Shown here piece after piece: positions 11,964 through 24,349 of a DNA stretch of 64,000 bases (its first letter is position 1; each line of letters starts with the position of its first letter). Source of the stretch: Paracentrotus lividus (lineage: Eukaryota; Echinodermata; Echinoidea; Camarodonta; Echinidae). Position numbers and translations under genes: made by a program. The stretch is taken from the NCBI GenBank assembly GCA_940671915.1, contig CALNVZ010003426.1:19781396-19845395 (forward strand), written 5' to 3'. The notes under the pieces were generated by a model. It had not been told where the DNA came from. It was given only the letters and a program-made list of their open reading frames with translations, and ran no database searches.

Positions 11964-12453
11964 TAAGTTTTCAATGCACGTGTACTCGAGTAAACATTAG
12001 TGAAAGGAATGCAATGTAGACTCTCATTTTGTTCTCGGAAAGAAGAACAATGGATCGAATTTAGCATTGCATAAAACAAATGGGTGTTCCTTGCTTTTGG
12101 TTTGTCTCCTTCTTCTTTTTTTCATTCTGTTATTTATGTGTCGAGTTCGACACAGTACTATTCTTTATTTTAATTGAAAAGATGTGTAATCGAGTTAAGT
12201 TATGTCTTGGTTATTGTGCCACTTCTGGTACTTCTTGAAGATCCACATCAATCAAGAAATTTTTTATTTTTTTTCTTTCATGTCGACAAGATGTAAAATG
12301 TTGTCAAAGTGTCATGTACGACACAGCATGGAATCGCCCAATTATTAATATATATTTATTTCGTAATGACTTATTCCCGGACTAAATGACTATACACTCT
12401 GCTAAATGATAACAGATTTTGTTTTCTGTCTGAACACCACAAAAAATATTTAG

Positions 12454-12768
12454 GGACGTCCGTAATACGCCTAGTGAATGGGATGGACGAAAGGGAAGGA
12501 CGAGTAGAAGTGAAGGTGAATGGACAATGGGGAACCGTATGCGATGATGCATGGGGCCTGAACGATGCTAACGTTGTCTGCAGAATGCTAGGTTTTGATG
12601 GCGCTGTGCAGGCTACTTCCAGTGCTAGGTTCGGATGGGGCACTGGTCCTATCCATCTAGATGAAGTTGGTTGCACAGGAAATGAGAACAGTATCCTTGA
12701 TTGTCACTACCACAGTGATGCCAATTGTGGTCATAGTGAAGATGCTGGAGTCATTTGCAGTTCTAGAG
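12454..12768 (+). CDS. Gene 1 SRCR domain 4 (one exon)
   Basis: A 315-nt exon with acceptor ATATTTAG and donor GTAAAT. It opens [14 protein letters not shown]. The core reads [19 protein letters not shown], with Gly where all other copies have Asp in WDLND, a position usually well kept. It continues [17 protein letters not shown] and ends [13 protein letters not shown]. Six cysteines are intact. The 3.7-kb intron that follows is filled mostly by one family of inverted-repeat elements (12922-15479). Confidence 0.93.
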
Positions 12769-12921
12769 GTAAATGTACAGTGCCCATGCATGTATACAAC
12801 TGCTCCTGCTGACAAATGCTCATCGCTTTATTTCGTGAAAGACGTAGGGTTAGGTTTAGAATTGCAATATGGCTTCATGTCAGGTATAGGGATAGGTTTA
12901 GGGTAGGGCATATAGTTCACT

Positions 12922-13098
12922 TCTGTCTGTCCAACAGGAGGCGATCGCTGAGACGACAACCTGCGTCTGTCAGAACCTGCCAAAATCGTTCCACAATCGT
13001 AGTTGACCGGAATTGATAGACAACTGGACTCGCCCATGGTTGCGACAGCTAGTTCGTTGGTTGCCGCCACAACGATCGTCTTCTTTGGGACAGGCCCA
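12922..13098. mobile_element. Short GGCCTGTCCCAC-family element
   Basis: The ends CTGTCTGTCCAACAGGAGG and TCTTTGGGACAGGCCCA are diverged forms of the terminal repeats at 13328 and 14172. About 180 bases long, an internally deleted member. Confidence 0.65.
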
Positions 13099-13327
13099 TA
13101 ATGAAAACTGTGTTTCTTATCATATTGAACGTTGATTTTGCATGTACTATGAAACCCATGAATTGCTTAAAACATTGCACGAAACAGTTATAATATTAGA
13201 TTTGACCATTACTTATACCGCAATACGGCGGCCGCAGGTACCCAAAATGCAAAGATAATTGCTGCGACCGTAGAAAATCTATAGCGGCCTGAGGGTCACT
13301 CAACGGCGAATCCTTAATGGGCCTTAA

Positions 13328-14172
13328 GGGCCTGTCCCACAGAAGGCGATCGTTGTGGCGACAACCTACGAACTACCTTTAAGTACCCATCGCCATCATG
13401 CGCAGGTCCAATCGCCTATAAAATCGTGAATTATCGCGTCTGTCGCCAACAAATACGTAGTAAAATTTTGTTCGCCGCTGGTTTCTCAACAAGTTAAACA
13501 ATAGCTAGCGTCAGTTTGGTTGACGTCAATGACCGTAGCTTGTCTTCTCTTGTCGCGACAAGGTGCTATCGTAGATTGTCGCCAGGTAGAACTTGTTTAG
13601 CACAGCGGAACGGCGGCCAGTTGTATGTTGTCGCGCTCCATGCGTACGTTGCACGCATCACTAAACCTAACAGCCAGTGAAATTTAAGCCGCTACGGCCT
13701 TGTCGCCACCAACATTCACCAAAATCAGGATCGGCCTCCCATTCAGATACTGTACAGTCGCCGCTGATTTTTGAAATTTTCAAAATTCATTCACGACCCA
13801 AATTATGATGCGCGACTGAGAGGACTATCACGAACCTAAAGGCGACAGGCCGCCATCAGGTAGAAAACACTCGATCGCCTGTGTCAGTCGCAAGGATCGC
13901 CACAGTGCGCAAGTTCCTATTTTGGCTGATTTTAAGCTGCGACAAGAGAAGTCGAGCCGCGAGATGCGCGGAGGTCGAGACTATTGTATTATCGGATACC
14001 ACCTATTGTTAGCCTATTGTTTGCGTGGAAGCAAGTCGTTGTCGTAGCCTATCGTAGACGGAGTCGTAGATACGAATGTGATCTTCGGTCACCTACGATA
14101 CTGACACGATTCTGGCAGGTTCTAACATGCATAGGTTGTCGCCACAACGATCGCCTTCTGTGGGACAGGCCC
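13328..14172. mobile_element. GGGCCTGTCCCAC-family element, copy 1
   Basis: It begins GGGCCTGTCCCACAGAAGG and ends with the exact inverse, with terminal repeats of about 40 bases including GGCGATCGTTGTGGCGACAA. It is 845 bp, rich in CGATCG and GTCGC words, with no transposase. Confidence 0.85.
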
Positions 14173-14257
14173 TTTAGCCACATGAGGCAATCGCTGTTGC
14201 GAAAACCTTCGCCTGTTAGACCCTGCTAGAATCGTTTCAGAAAAGTAGGTGCCTAAA

Positions 14258-15101
14258 GGGCCTGTCCCACAGAAGGCGATCGTTGTTGCGACAACCTACG
14301 AACTACTTTTTAGTACCCATCGCCACCATGCGCAGGTCCAATCGACTATAAGATCGTGATTTATCTCGTCTGTCGCCAACAAATACATCGCAAAATTCTG
14401 TTCGCCGCTGGTTTCTCAACAAGTTAAACAATAGACGGCGTCAGCTGGGTTGACGTCAATGACCGTAGACTGTCTTCTCTTGTCGCGACAAGGTGTTTTC
14501 GTAGATTGTCGCCATATAGAATTTGTTTAGCACAGCGGAACGGCGGCTAGTTGTAGGTTATCGCGCTCCAGCGTACATTGCACGCATCGCTGAAGCTAAC
14601 GACCAGTGTAATTTAAGCCGCTACGGCCTTTGTCGCCACCAACATTCACCAAAATCAGGATCGGCCTCCCATTAAGATAGTGTACAGTCGCCGCTAATTT
14701 TTGAAATTTTCAAAAATCACTCACGACCCAAATTATGATGCGCGACTGAGAGGACTATCACGAACTTAAAGGCGACAGGCCGCCATCAGGTAGAAAACAC
14801 TCGATCGCCTGTGTCAGTCGCAAGGATCGCCACAGTGCGCAGGTTCATATTTTGGTCGATTTTAAGCTGCGACAAGAGATGTCCAGCCGCGAGATGCGCA
14901 AAGGTCGAGGCTATGGTATTATCGGATACCAGCTATTGTTAGCCTATTGTTTGTGTGGAAGCAAGTCGTTGTCGTAGCCTATTGTAGACAGAGTCGTAGT
15001 TACGTATATGATCTTCGGTCACCTACGATTCTGACACGATTCTGGCAGGTTCTAACATGCTTAGGTTGTCGCCAAAACGATCGCCTTCGTGGGACAGGCC
15101 C
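14258..15101. mobile_element. GGGCCTGTCCCAC-family element, copy 2
   Basis: This is a direct copy of 13328-14172 with few changes, the right end having lost a base in CCTTCGTGGG. The 85 bases between the copies are a remnant of the same family. Confidence 0.85.
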
Positions 15102-15479
15102 TTGCGACCGACACAGGCGATCGAGTGTTTTCTACCTGATGGCGGCCTGTCGCCTTTAAGTTCGTGATAGTCCTCTCAGTCGCGCATTATAATTTGGGTC
15201 GTGAGTGATTTTTGAAAATTTCAAAAATTAGCGCCGACTGTACAGTATCTGAATGGGAGGCCGATCCTGATTTTGGTGAATGTAGGTGGCGACAAAGGCC
15301 GTAGCGGCTTAAATTTCACTGGCCTTTCGGTTCAACGATGCGTGCAACGTACGCTGGAGCGCGACAGACGCGATAATTCACGATCTTATAGGTGATTGGA
15401 CCTGCGCATGTTGGCGATGGGTACTAAAAAGTAGTTCGTAGGTTGTCGCCACAACAATCACCTTCTGTGGGACAGGCCC
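15102..15479. mobile_element. GGGCCTGTCCCAC-family element, partial inverted copy
   Basis: It starts directly at the end of copy 2 in the reverse orientation and ends with the same terminal repeat. More than half the element is missing. From 15480 to about 16240 scattered words of the family persist in decayed form (for example CTTGTCGTGACAAGAGAAG near 15911). Confidence 0.8.
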
Positions 15480-16498
15480 TTCAGGCCATATACGTACCTA
15501 CGACTCTGTCTATGGTAGGCTACAACAACAATAGACCAGGGACGTCACGTCCCTGAATAGACTAACTATAGGTTGCATCCGCGAAGACATTCGCCTAGGC
15601 CTTCGACCATCTTGCAACTCAATTTCTCCTGTCGCAGCACAAAATCAACCAAATAATGTACTATTGGTGATCATTGCGATGGAAACAAGCGATCGAGTGT
15701 TTTATACCTGATTCCGTTAGGTCCGTAATTGATCTCTCAATTAAAATTTGGGTTGAGAGTGATTTCTTAAATTTCAAAAATAAATAAGAAAAAAAAAAGA
15801 AGAAAAAAAGAAGAAGAAAGAAACGTACGCTGTAGCGTGTCAACCTACAACTGGCCACCCTTGCCTGCCGCTAAACATAATAATTATCTGGCGACAATCT
15901 ACGAAAACACCTTGTCGTGACAAGAGAAGATACATGCATACATACATATTGGCATTTATATTGCGCTTTATTCCATTAAAGAAATGTCCAAAGCGCTTCA
16001 AAATACCTATTAATAAAAATACTTCTGCTCTCCAAAGTGCTTATAATTATGCTACTGTCATCGGCGTCAACATTCCTGACGAGGGCTAAGGTATAACTCG
16101 TTGAAAATCCAGCAGCGATCTGAATTTTGCTACGTCTCTTTTGGCGACAGACGGGACAATTCACAAACTGACACTCCAGGATTAGACCTGCGCATTGTGG
16201 CGAAGATTAAGGTTAAGGGTCCAAAAGGAGGCGATCGCTGAAAAAAATGATTTTGTTATGAAATCTTTTCAAATGATGTGTGTATGTTGTACCAATTTAA
16301 ATCCAAAATAAACTTCGTGCTGATGTATAATTATATTGATGATGTATTGTTTTGAATTAGTTTTGTAAAAAAAAAAAAAAAAAAAAAACACATGTTAAAT
16401 TTTCTGCCGGCAAGGACTAATCGAAATTACTGTACATGTATTGTACCGGAGAGCTGATTCCCCCCCCCCCCCCCTATCAATACGCTACTTCTACATAG

Positions 16499-16815
16499 TA
16501 TTGCGTCAATAATTCGCCTAGTGAATGGAGAAGACGAAACAGAAGGAAGAGTAGAACTGAAGGTGAATGGCGAATGGGGAACCGTATGCGATGATGGATG
16601 GGATCTGAACGATGCTAACGTTGTCTGCAGAATGCTAGGTTTTGAGGGAGCTGTTGAGGCTACTACCAGGGCTAGCTTTGGAGAGGGCACTGTTCCTATC
16701 CTTCTAGATGATGTTGAATGCACAGGACATGAGCACAGCCTCCTTAATTGTCAATACGATAGTAATGACAATTGTACCCATACTGAAGATGCTGGAGTAA
16801 TTTGCAATTCTGAAG
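16499..16815 (+). CDS. Gene 1 SRCR domain 5; 5' splice phase problem
   Basis: From IIRLVNGEDETEG onward this is a full SRCR domain with [19 protein letters not shown], six cysteines, an N-C-T glycosylation sequon near the end and a normal donor (GTAAGT at 16816). The 5' end is abnormal. The only nearby acceptor (CTACATAG, ending 16498) lies 20 bases before the CGCC of the IRL motif, whereas the other clean copies have 18. Joined to a phase 1 donor it hits a stop (TAA) within four codons, and the exon length of 317 is not a multiple of three. A C homopolymer stands just upstream (16460-16474). Either the base calls are wrong here or this exon cannot be spliced in frame. Confidence 0.8.
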
Positions 16816-17359
16816 GTAAGTTGTCAATGTTCATACATATGGATGTAACGTAAAGTAAAGTGAACATAACCTCTCATCAGGAACATGAATTGCATTAAAC
16901 ATTAAACAAAAATGATAAAATACATTAGTAATTGTACATATTTTTAACAATAAACTGATAAAGGGAATATATTCCAGAGAAAATTTGGTACTGAGCAGAT
17001 CAAATTTGTCTTCAGATTTTCACATGTTATTATTTCGTTCAAATTCACTGAAAGATGAAGCTTCCAAATCTGGCGAAAAGCTTTTGACGATCTTTCATTC
17101 GACAATCCTACATGTCAAGGAATACATTTCTACCAAGTGATTGATTAATAGGGGCATTTCCTGGAGTCGTTAGAATTCGTATCGCATACCTTTTGGTCGA
17201 CAACCCGCAGCTTTTATAATGAATTAGCAGTATGTTGATCTTAATTTGAATTTTTCTAAAAACGTTATTTTTTTATTTTTTTTACAATCGATAATTCATC
17301 AATAGTTGGGTTTTTTATGTACATTTCATTATTTTTTGTTCTCGTGAACATGATAATAG

Positions 17360-17677
17360 AGACATCGATAATACGCCTGGTGAACGGAAAAGACAATACG
17401 GAAGGAAGAGTAGAAGTGAAAGTGAATGGAGAATGGGGAACCGTATGCGATGATGGATGGGATCTGAACGATGCTAACGTTGTCTGCAGAATGCTAGGTT
17501 TTGAGGGCGCTGCTGCGGTGACTACCAGGCCGGCTGCATTTGGATACGGAACTGTTGATATCCTTCTAGATGATGTTAATTGCACAGGAAATGAGAACAG
17601 TATCCTGGAGTGTCAATATAATAGTATTGATAATTGCTACCATTATAAAGATGCCGGTGTCATTTGTAATTGGGCAG
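17360..17677 (+). CDS. Gene 1 SRCR domain 6 (one exon)
   Basis: A 318-nt exon with acceptor GATAATAG and donor GTGAAT. It opens TSIIRLVNGKDNTEG, has the standard [19 protein letters not shown], then an unusual stretch AAAVTTRPAAFGYGT, one residue longer than other copies and bearing a Pro. The six cysteines remain, with LEC instead of LDC at the fourth, and the end is CNWAG rather than CNSGG. It is intact and in frame. The 3.7-kb intron that follows contains the 287-base gap. Confidence 0.93.
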
Positions 17678-18323
17678 GTGAATAGTCTAAGGCATCTTCT
17701 CCATTCAAAGGGCGTCAATTTCCCGCGGCTTCCTGATCGACTCCGGGAAACATTCAGATTTCTGCTTTTAACGTGTTAAAGCCGTTTGAATGGAGAAGGC
17801 GCCTAAATGTAATGAAAACTAATCGTCAGGAAGGTGCAATAGTTTACATTGCTCCAGTAACATCATTATGTTCTACAGTACATCAATGCGCCTCGATGCC
17901 CATCTTTGGCCATTTTCTTTTTTATTGACCATGGGAACGAATAACCCTCGGCCCTACTTCCCATAAAACACGTCGAGTTGTGATTGTTCTTCAGATTAGA
18001 ATTGCATTCATTGTCAAACGACAAAGAATTCGGTCTATTGTCAAGAGGGGAAGGGTTGAAGTAAAATGAAGGGGGGTTTAATTGAATATTCTATTCTGCG
18101 TTTAACAACAAAAATATAAAGACACCTTGAATCCCTTAATTATTATGGTTCACAAATTTTCGCACGAAAATAAACTTCGTACAAAGTTCCTAGTTCTTTA
18201 TACGAAGTCTGGAGTTCGCAAATATTCGTAGATGGAGATTTCTGTCTTACTGCTTTCTTACGGCGTTCGTTTGATTTGTAAGACTCAAAACGTTCGGTTT
18301 TACAATGTTCTAAGGTTTCGTAC

Positions 18324-18368
<45 letters not shown>

Positions 18369-19890
18369 GGGGGGGGGAAGCTTCAAGTACTTACGTAAAA
18401 CGTACGGCTATCTTGAAATGTTTTGCTATCGCAAAAAGTTTGTATACGAGCAACTCACGGTATTCTCAAATCATTCATAAGAGTGACTTCAGAATGACTT
18501 AAGAATCTCATAAGGTTATGTTTGATTTAATAGTACACCGCCCTTTTCACGTGATTACTGCATAAGACTGTCGAGAAATAAAAACAAAACACCGTCTTAT
18601 TACCCCCCCCCCCAAAAAAAAAAAAAAATAAAAAATAAAAAAAATAAAAAATAAATAAAAATAAATAAAAATAAAAATAAATAAATAAATAATAAACAAA
18701 TAAATAAATAAATAAATAAATAAATAAAAAAATAAATAAACAAAAATGTTAAAACAAATATCATCCCCCAAAAATGAGGGGATGGGCTGATTTTCGGCCC
18801 CGCAGCATCTCCAGCTATTGAGGATTAAATTACTAGCAAAGTTTTGACAATACTTCTTGTTGTTTTAACAGAAAGCTTGTAATGACCCCGAAAACATAGG
18901 AAAAGTCTCCACATCCAGGTAAAAACGCTTTAAAATTAGGAAGTTTTGCCAAAATATGAAGAGCTTGTTTCCAAAAGGGACTAAATCCACTTTTGATGAA
19001 AATTGAGTTATTGATATCAGGACATTATTCAGGTACGTACCCATCTGTGAGCAAAATAACTTTCCTAAATTTTGATTGCAACTTCCAGAAATTGCAACTT
19101 TTCATTTCAATTTTCCATAGACCATGTAGACGCCTGTACAAAATCCGGCAAAGAAAAGCCATTTACTCTGAAGTTACAAAAGTGGATTTAGTGGAACACA
19201 AACAGATATATCGAAATGTTCGAAGTCCGCGCAACAACTAGATAGTTATTTCTGGCCTATACAGTGCGTCACAGAAGAAAAAGTATACCCAATCTTGAGA
19301 GCCTCGTATTAAAATTGTATAGCTTTTGCGACCTTGCTATTTCCTTCATATTAAAGAATAACCCATATTCTGTTCAATGATACCAAATTTTTACCGGAGC
19401 TACATGACGGATGACTAAGCACTTTCGCTTTAAAGTGTAAGAATTGCCTTGTGCCAAGTTTGGCAACACTATTCTTGCATTTCAAAAATCAAACTAACCA
19501 TTTGTCCCTAGGGTTCTAAGGTCGTGAACAACCAAAAACTGTCGATTGGCCTCTTATGTGTTAAGATGAAAGGCAACTGCTGTAGTCTCTACAAAGCTCA
19601 GCTTGAGTATCCACATCTTAAGTTAGTCTGCAAAGAGGTTTATGTCAGCTGTGAGCACATTCTTTACTTTCATCGAAGATCCAGGAGAGACTAGAGGGTA
19701 TCGGCAGGAATTTATTCCATGTAATACTGGAGCGCCATCTAGCAGTCATACTAATGCCGGGGTAATAATGGGGTATTAACATAAGTGTCAGAGTCTGACA
19801 GACTTGGTAAAAACAAAATTTACCGCATTTTTTATATGGAAATTGCAATAAAGATGATTTTTTTTATTTTTTTATTTTTTTTTTTTTTTT
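17678..19890 (+). other. Gene 1 intron 7, left of gap
   Basis: Low-complexity tracts dominate: a T homopolymer followed by G at about 18329-18377, an A/AATA-rich tract at 18605-18745, and T runs up to the gap. GGGACTAAATCCACTTTT at 18978 and AAAAGTGGATTTAGTGG at 19180 are inverse motifs seen elsewhere in the window. No exon is recognised. Confidence 0.5.
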
Positions 19891-20177
19891 NNNNNNNNNN
19901 NNNNNNNNNNNNNNNNNNNNNNNNNNNNNNNNNNNNNNNNNNNNNNNNNNNNNNNNNNNNNNNNNNNNNNNNNNNNNNNNNNNNNNNNNNNNNNNNNNNN
20001 NNNNNNNNNNNNNNNNNNNNNNNNNNNNNNNNNNNNNNNNNNNNNNNNNNNNNNNNNNNNNNNNNNNNNNNNNNNNNNNNNNNNNNNNNNNNNNNNNNNN
20101 NNNNNNNNNNNNNNNNNNNNNNNNNNNNNNNNNNNNNNNNNNNNNNNNNNNNNNNNNNNNNNNNNNNNNNNNNNNNN
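19891..20177. other. Assembly gap (287 N)
   Basis: A run of N follows a T homopolymer in gene 1 intron 7. Exons could be hidden here. Confidence 0.99.
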
Positions 20178-21378
20178 GCCCTTCCACAGGGTTCTCTTTA
20201 TTTCATAAAAAATATAACAAATATAAACAATACACATCAAAAAACATTGATCAATGAGAATGAACTGATATAACAAGATCAAATAATGTTGAAATATGTC
20301 AGTATACAATATAGATAATAGCGTAAATTTGATATAGTCACAATACATTTAAATGAAATCAACACTAAAAATATTTACAATCAACTGTCATGGTGCAGGC
20401 GTACTGCATTCCGATGCAAAGTACAAAAAGAAGACATCGGCTGTTACCATTTTGTATAACAAATGACATGATTGTGCCAGCATTCTGCACTAAAGCCACT
20501 GAAAAAATCAGTCACCATAACAATGTGCTGGGCATTACAAAAGACATTAACTCACAGATGTATAAATTTATATTTAGGTCAACTGGTTAATTTGTATTAA
20601 AAAAAGAAGTTTAAATCAGCCATCTTATTAGTTTATAAACAGTTTTCTTAGTACAAACCATTTCTTTAAAAATTTCTTTTCTTTGAGATTTGTTTGATAT
20701 ATATACTTTTCCATTTCATAATAACGTCTTACGGCTGCTATAATTTGTTCAAATAAAGGCAATTTATTTTTTTGATTTAGCAACATAAATTTCTCGCCTT
20801 ACAACTATCAAAAATACAATTTAGTGCATTGTTGTTAAATCCGCAAAATCCAAATAGTTTATTGAGATTCGAAAGTGTAATTGTTTCTCCTGTCCATATC
20901 TAGTATCAATGTTCTAGCTTAGACCAATTTTTTATTTATGATATCATTTATTGCTAAAGTAAAGTTTAAAAGCAAAATTCCTTTGGGCAATAATAGGCCT
21001 TTTTGAGCATGTTTGAATATGTTTATTATCAGCGCCTACATATACGAGTTATATTTCCGTGACAATTATTTTCCATATTTGCGTCCTATTGATATCGCAG
21101 CAGTCAATATCATACCATATTTTCCTCTCTTCCGGGTTTCCCGTTGACTTTGTATGTAAATTCCGCAACGGGCAATATTCGCGAGACAACCCATATTGCA
21201 CTCATCTTCGATCTTGTGGCAATATGGAATGTGGTATCTCTCCCAAAGCCATATAAATATCATCTAAACATAAATATGTTGAATTCTTGCCAAAACGGCT
21301 TACATTTTCTGAAGAACACTTTTTGGTCCATAAAATATACATTGACGATTGTTTTTTCTTCAAAATACTTTAAAATAG
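20178..21378 (+). other. Gene 1 intron 7, right of gap
   Basis: AT-rich sequence without a recognised gene. A short stretch near 21190-21260 (GGAATGTGGTATCTC) resembles 33810-33835. Confidence 0.4.
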
Positions 21379-21699
21379 GGACGACATTGATTCGCCTAGA
21401 GGGTGGAGAAGGCAACAATGAAGGAAGAGTGAAGTGAGGGTGAATGGACGGATGGGGGAACCGTATGTGATGATGGATGGGATATAAACGATGCTCACGT
21501 TGTCTGCAGAATGTTGTGGTTTGAGGCGCTGTTGATGCTACCTCCTATGCTACGTTTGGTGAGGGCCGCGGTGAGATCCTACTATATGATGCTCGCTTGC
21601 ACAGGAAATGAGAACAGTCTACTCGATTGCCCGTACCCGCGAGGTCTTCTAAGATAAACCGACATTCTGAAGATGCTGGTGTCATTTGTAATGATGGAG
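21379..21699 (+). pseudogene. Gene 1 SRCR domain 7, frame-broken
   Basis: The acceptor (TTAAAATAG) and donor (GTAAAA) are in place and the length is a multiple of three, but the reading frame fails. It starts TLIRLEGGEGNNEGRVK and then reaches TGA where other copies read VEVKVNG. Inserted bases follow in the GRWGTVC region, a base is lost in MLGF, and the segment before the fifth cysteine is scrambled. Matches to CDDGWD, VVCR, CTGNENSLLDC and DAGVICN can be found in different frames. It could be a decaying exon or a badly sequenced good one; the gap and low-complexity arrays on either side favour caution. Confidence 0.8.
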
Positions 21700-21778
21700 G
21701 TAAAAAAAAAATGCTTTGTACATTCCCATTGTACACAATATACAAATAATAGATAAATGAAATAAAATCTGACATTAT

Positions 21779-21785
21779 ATTATTG

Positions 21786-21822
<37 letters not shown>

Positions 21823-21856
21823 TATTATTATTTATTATTATTATTATTATTATTAT
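21779..21856. repeat. TTA/TAT microsatellite
   Basis: An imperfect (TTA)n tract lies in the intron after SRCR domain 7. Confidence 0.95.
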
Positions 21857-22004
21857 CAACTTTATCATTTTTAGAACGATTGTCATGATTTTGCATTATT
21901 GTCTTTTCATCAAAAATACCCTCCTTTAGCACTGGTATTGCAACATACAGTTTTTTTTTCCCTTCATATTTACAAGTATTTCATACGTTGTCATATTTCA
22001 TTCG

Positions 22005-22545
22005 GTTCTGGACAATTACCCCCTATGGACAATTACCCCGGACAATACCCCGGACAATTACCCCCCGGACAATATACCCCCCGGACAATTCCCCCGCGAC
22101 AACCCGGGACATTACCGACATTACCCCGGCAATTACCCCCCGAGACAATTACCCCCGAGGACAATTACCCCCCAGCGACAATACCCCCGGAAATTACCCC
22201 CGGGACAATTACCCCGGACAATTATGCCCCCGGACAATTACCCCTCGAGGACAATTACCCCCCGGGACAATTACCCCCGAGGACAATTACCCCCGAGACC
22301 CGAATTACCCCCGGACATTACCCCGAGGACAATTACCCCCGGACAATTACCCCCGGAGCATTACCCCGACCAATTACCCCCGCCCGAGGACAATTACCCC
22401 GACAATTACCCCCGAGGACATACCCCGGAAATCAAGCCCCCGGACAATAACCCTCGAACAATTACCCCGGACAATAACCCCGGCCAATAAAACCCCCGGA
22501 CAATTACCCCCCCCCTCGAGGACAATTACCCCCCCCCCCCTGGAT
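22005..22545. repeat. GGACAATTACCCC minisatellite
   Basis: About 35 imperfect copies of a 13-16 base unit built on GGACAATTACCCC lie head to tail. The single inverse word GGGGTAATTGTCC recurs at about 23935, so the array may be the swollen terminal repeat of an inverted-repeat element covering about 22005-23947. Reading frames through it (Pro/Thr/Ile-rich) are artefacts. Confidence 0.85.
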
Positions 22546-22599
22546 GTTAGGATCAAGCGGCGGCCCATTTGTGAGTCTCGCCCGGTGTTGCATGTTTTC

Positions 22600-23545
22600 G
22601 AATTATTTTCTATCTCTACTTTCTCTTTCCCTTTCAATTTTTATATTTCTCTTTCTCCTTTTTCTATCTCTCACTTTCTTCTTTATTTCCTTGCTTTTCC
22701 TCTTTCCTTTTTTTTTTCCTTTTTCCCCTTTTCCGTCCCAATATTCCAGATTAAGATGTGGCTTTATAACTTAATAATCTTAATAACTTTTTAAAAAAAC
22801 ATAATACACAAAACCATCTGTAATTTTACCATTTAAGGTGATAGCAATTAAACGTCAAAGAAGGAAATTAAGTACCAAAATTCCTAGATTGTAAACGATA
22901 TGACATAATCAAATACAGGTTTTTTCCATTACTCCATACATTAGCAAGAAATATAAACTAAAGCCCAATGTCAATTTAAGCAAAAATAAGGTTAATCGTT
23001 AAAATCAAATGTCATAAATTACTTTTTTTTCACTTATTGTATATTATAAAGTCATACATACTGGCCCTCTATGACCGCCCATAGAAACAATCTCTCTCTT
23101 TCTCCTTTTCTCTATCTCTCACTTTCTTCTTTTTTCCTTGCTTTTCCCTCTTTCCTTTTTTTTTTTTCCTTTTTCCCCTTTTCCGTCCCAATATTCCAGA
23201 TTAAGATGTGGCTTTATAACTTAATAATCTTAATAACTTTTAAAAAAACATAATACACACAAAACACATTGTAATTTTACCATTTAAGGTGATAGCAATT
23301 AAACGTCAAAGAAGGAAATTAAGTACCAAAATTCCTAGATTGTAAACGATATGACATAATCAAATACAGTGTTTTTTCCATACTCCATACATTAGCAAAG
23401 AAAATATAAACTAAAGCCCAATGTCAATTTAAGCAAAAATAAGGTTAATCGTAAAATCAAATGTCATAAATTACTTATTTTTCACTTTATTTGTTAATTT
23501 ATAAAGTCATTCATTATGGCCCTTATGACCGCCCATAGAAACCAT
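22600..23545 (+). repeat. 470-bp direct tandem duplication
   Basis: Copy 1 (about 22600-23085) and copy 2 (about 23090-23545) share CTTTTCCGTCCCAATATTCC, GGTGATAGCAATTAAACG and the ending TGACCGCCCATAGAAAC. Differences are mostly single-base indels, which hints at sequencing error. No gene is seen in it or in 23546-24349. Confidence 0.85.
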
Positions 23546-24349
23546 AGTTTCAGACCATTCAGTTTTTATTTGATTTACAACACCTTATTCATGTTGTTAC
23601 TGTATAAATAAAACTATCAAGAATCGATTATTGTTAAAGACAAAAACAGCGTAGTATTCTCCAAACAAATTTATTGATTTTTATAGAATTATATTGTATC
23701 ACAAAAATGAAATTAATTAATTAGGCCTGACCAAATATGAATAAACATGATGGAATTGGGAAGAAATGAAGTATAAAGATAATTTGCAACTTGTACAAGA
23801 CCGTTTAGTCTGATGTTGTTGTTGCTCTCCTTACAGCGTTCTTACGATTAACATTATAGCACTTCATGCTTCAATATTGCCGTTGGACCATATTAAATAT
23901 ACAAATATCTTACGTGGTCCTTGGGGTAATTGTCCTGATACGATTTCATTCATGGCCAAAGATGTGTCGAATGGACAAATGGACAAAGGCCCATAAAATA
24001 AAAATGGACTTTTAAGAGGTTTAATTATCAGTGAATAAAATTGTTAAGGAGTTGTCCTTGTGCAAGACACTAATTTGCATCAACCACACTCGAACAGGTG
24101 ACGAGTAATGGTTTCCGGCAGGAATTCATTATTTTGCACGCTAAAGCGTATATAACACTGCTATACGCCCTGGATAATAATGGAGCAAGCACGGATGTCA
24201 CATTTGACAGTCATGAAGCGCCATACTTGGCTGCAATTATTGAGAATTGATATGATTGGTTTTCATGTAACATATAAGTCCCTCTTATACCGAGGACAAC
24301 TGAAAAATATATTAAAAATTATTTAATTAAAATTATCAATTAAAAACAA

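Noticed and set aside
12371..12676. Minus-strand open frames opposite SRCR exons (also near 16427, 17265, 26054, 27624 and 31835)
   Set aside because: They are shadow frames of the plus-strand SRCR exons; they recur only because the exons recur.
19785..20348. Open frames crossing the N run
   Set aside because: They consist mainly of unknown residues over the gap.
21899..22794. Pro/Thr/Ile-rich open frames in all plus frames
   Set aside because: They arise from the GGACAATTACCCC minisatellite; overlapping frames with the same repeat content are not evidence of a protein.
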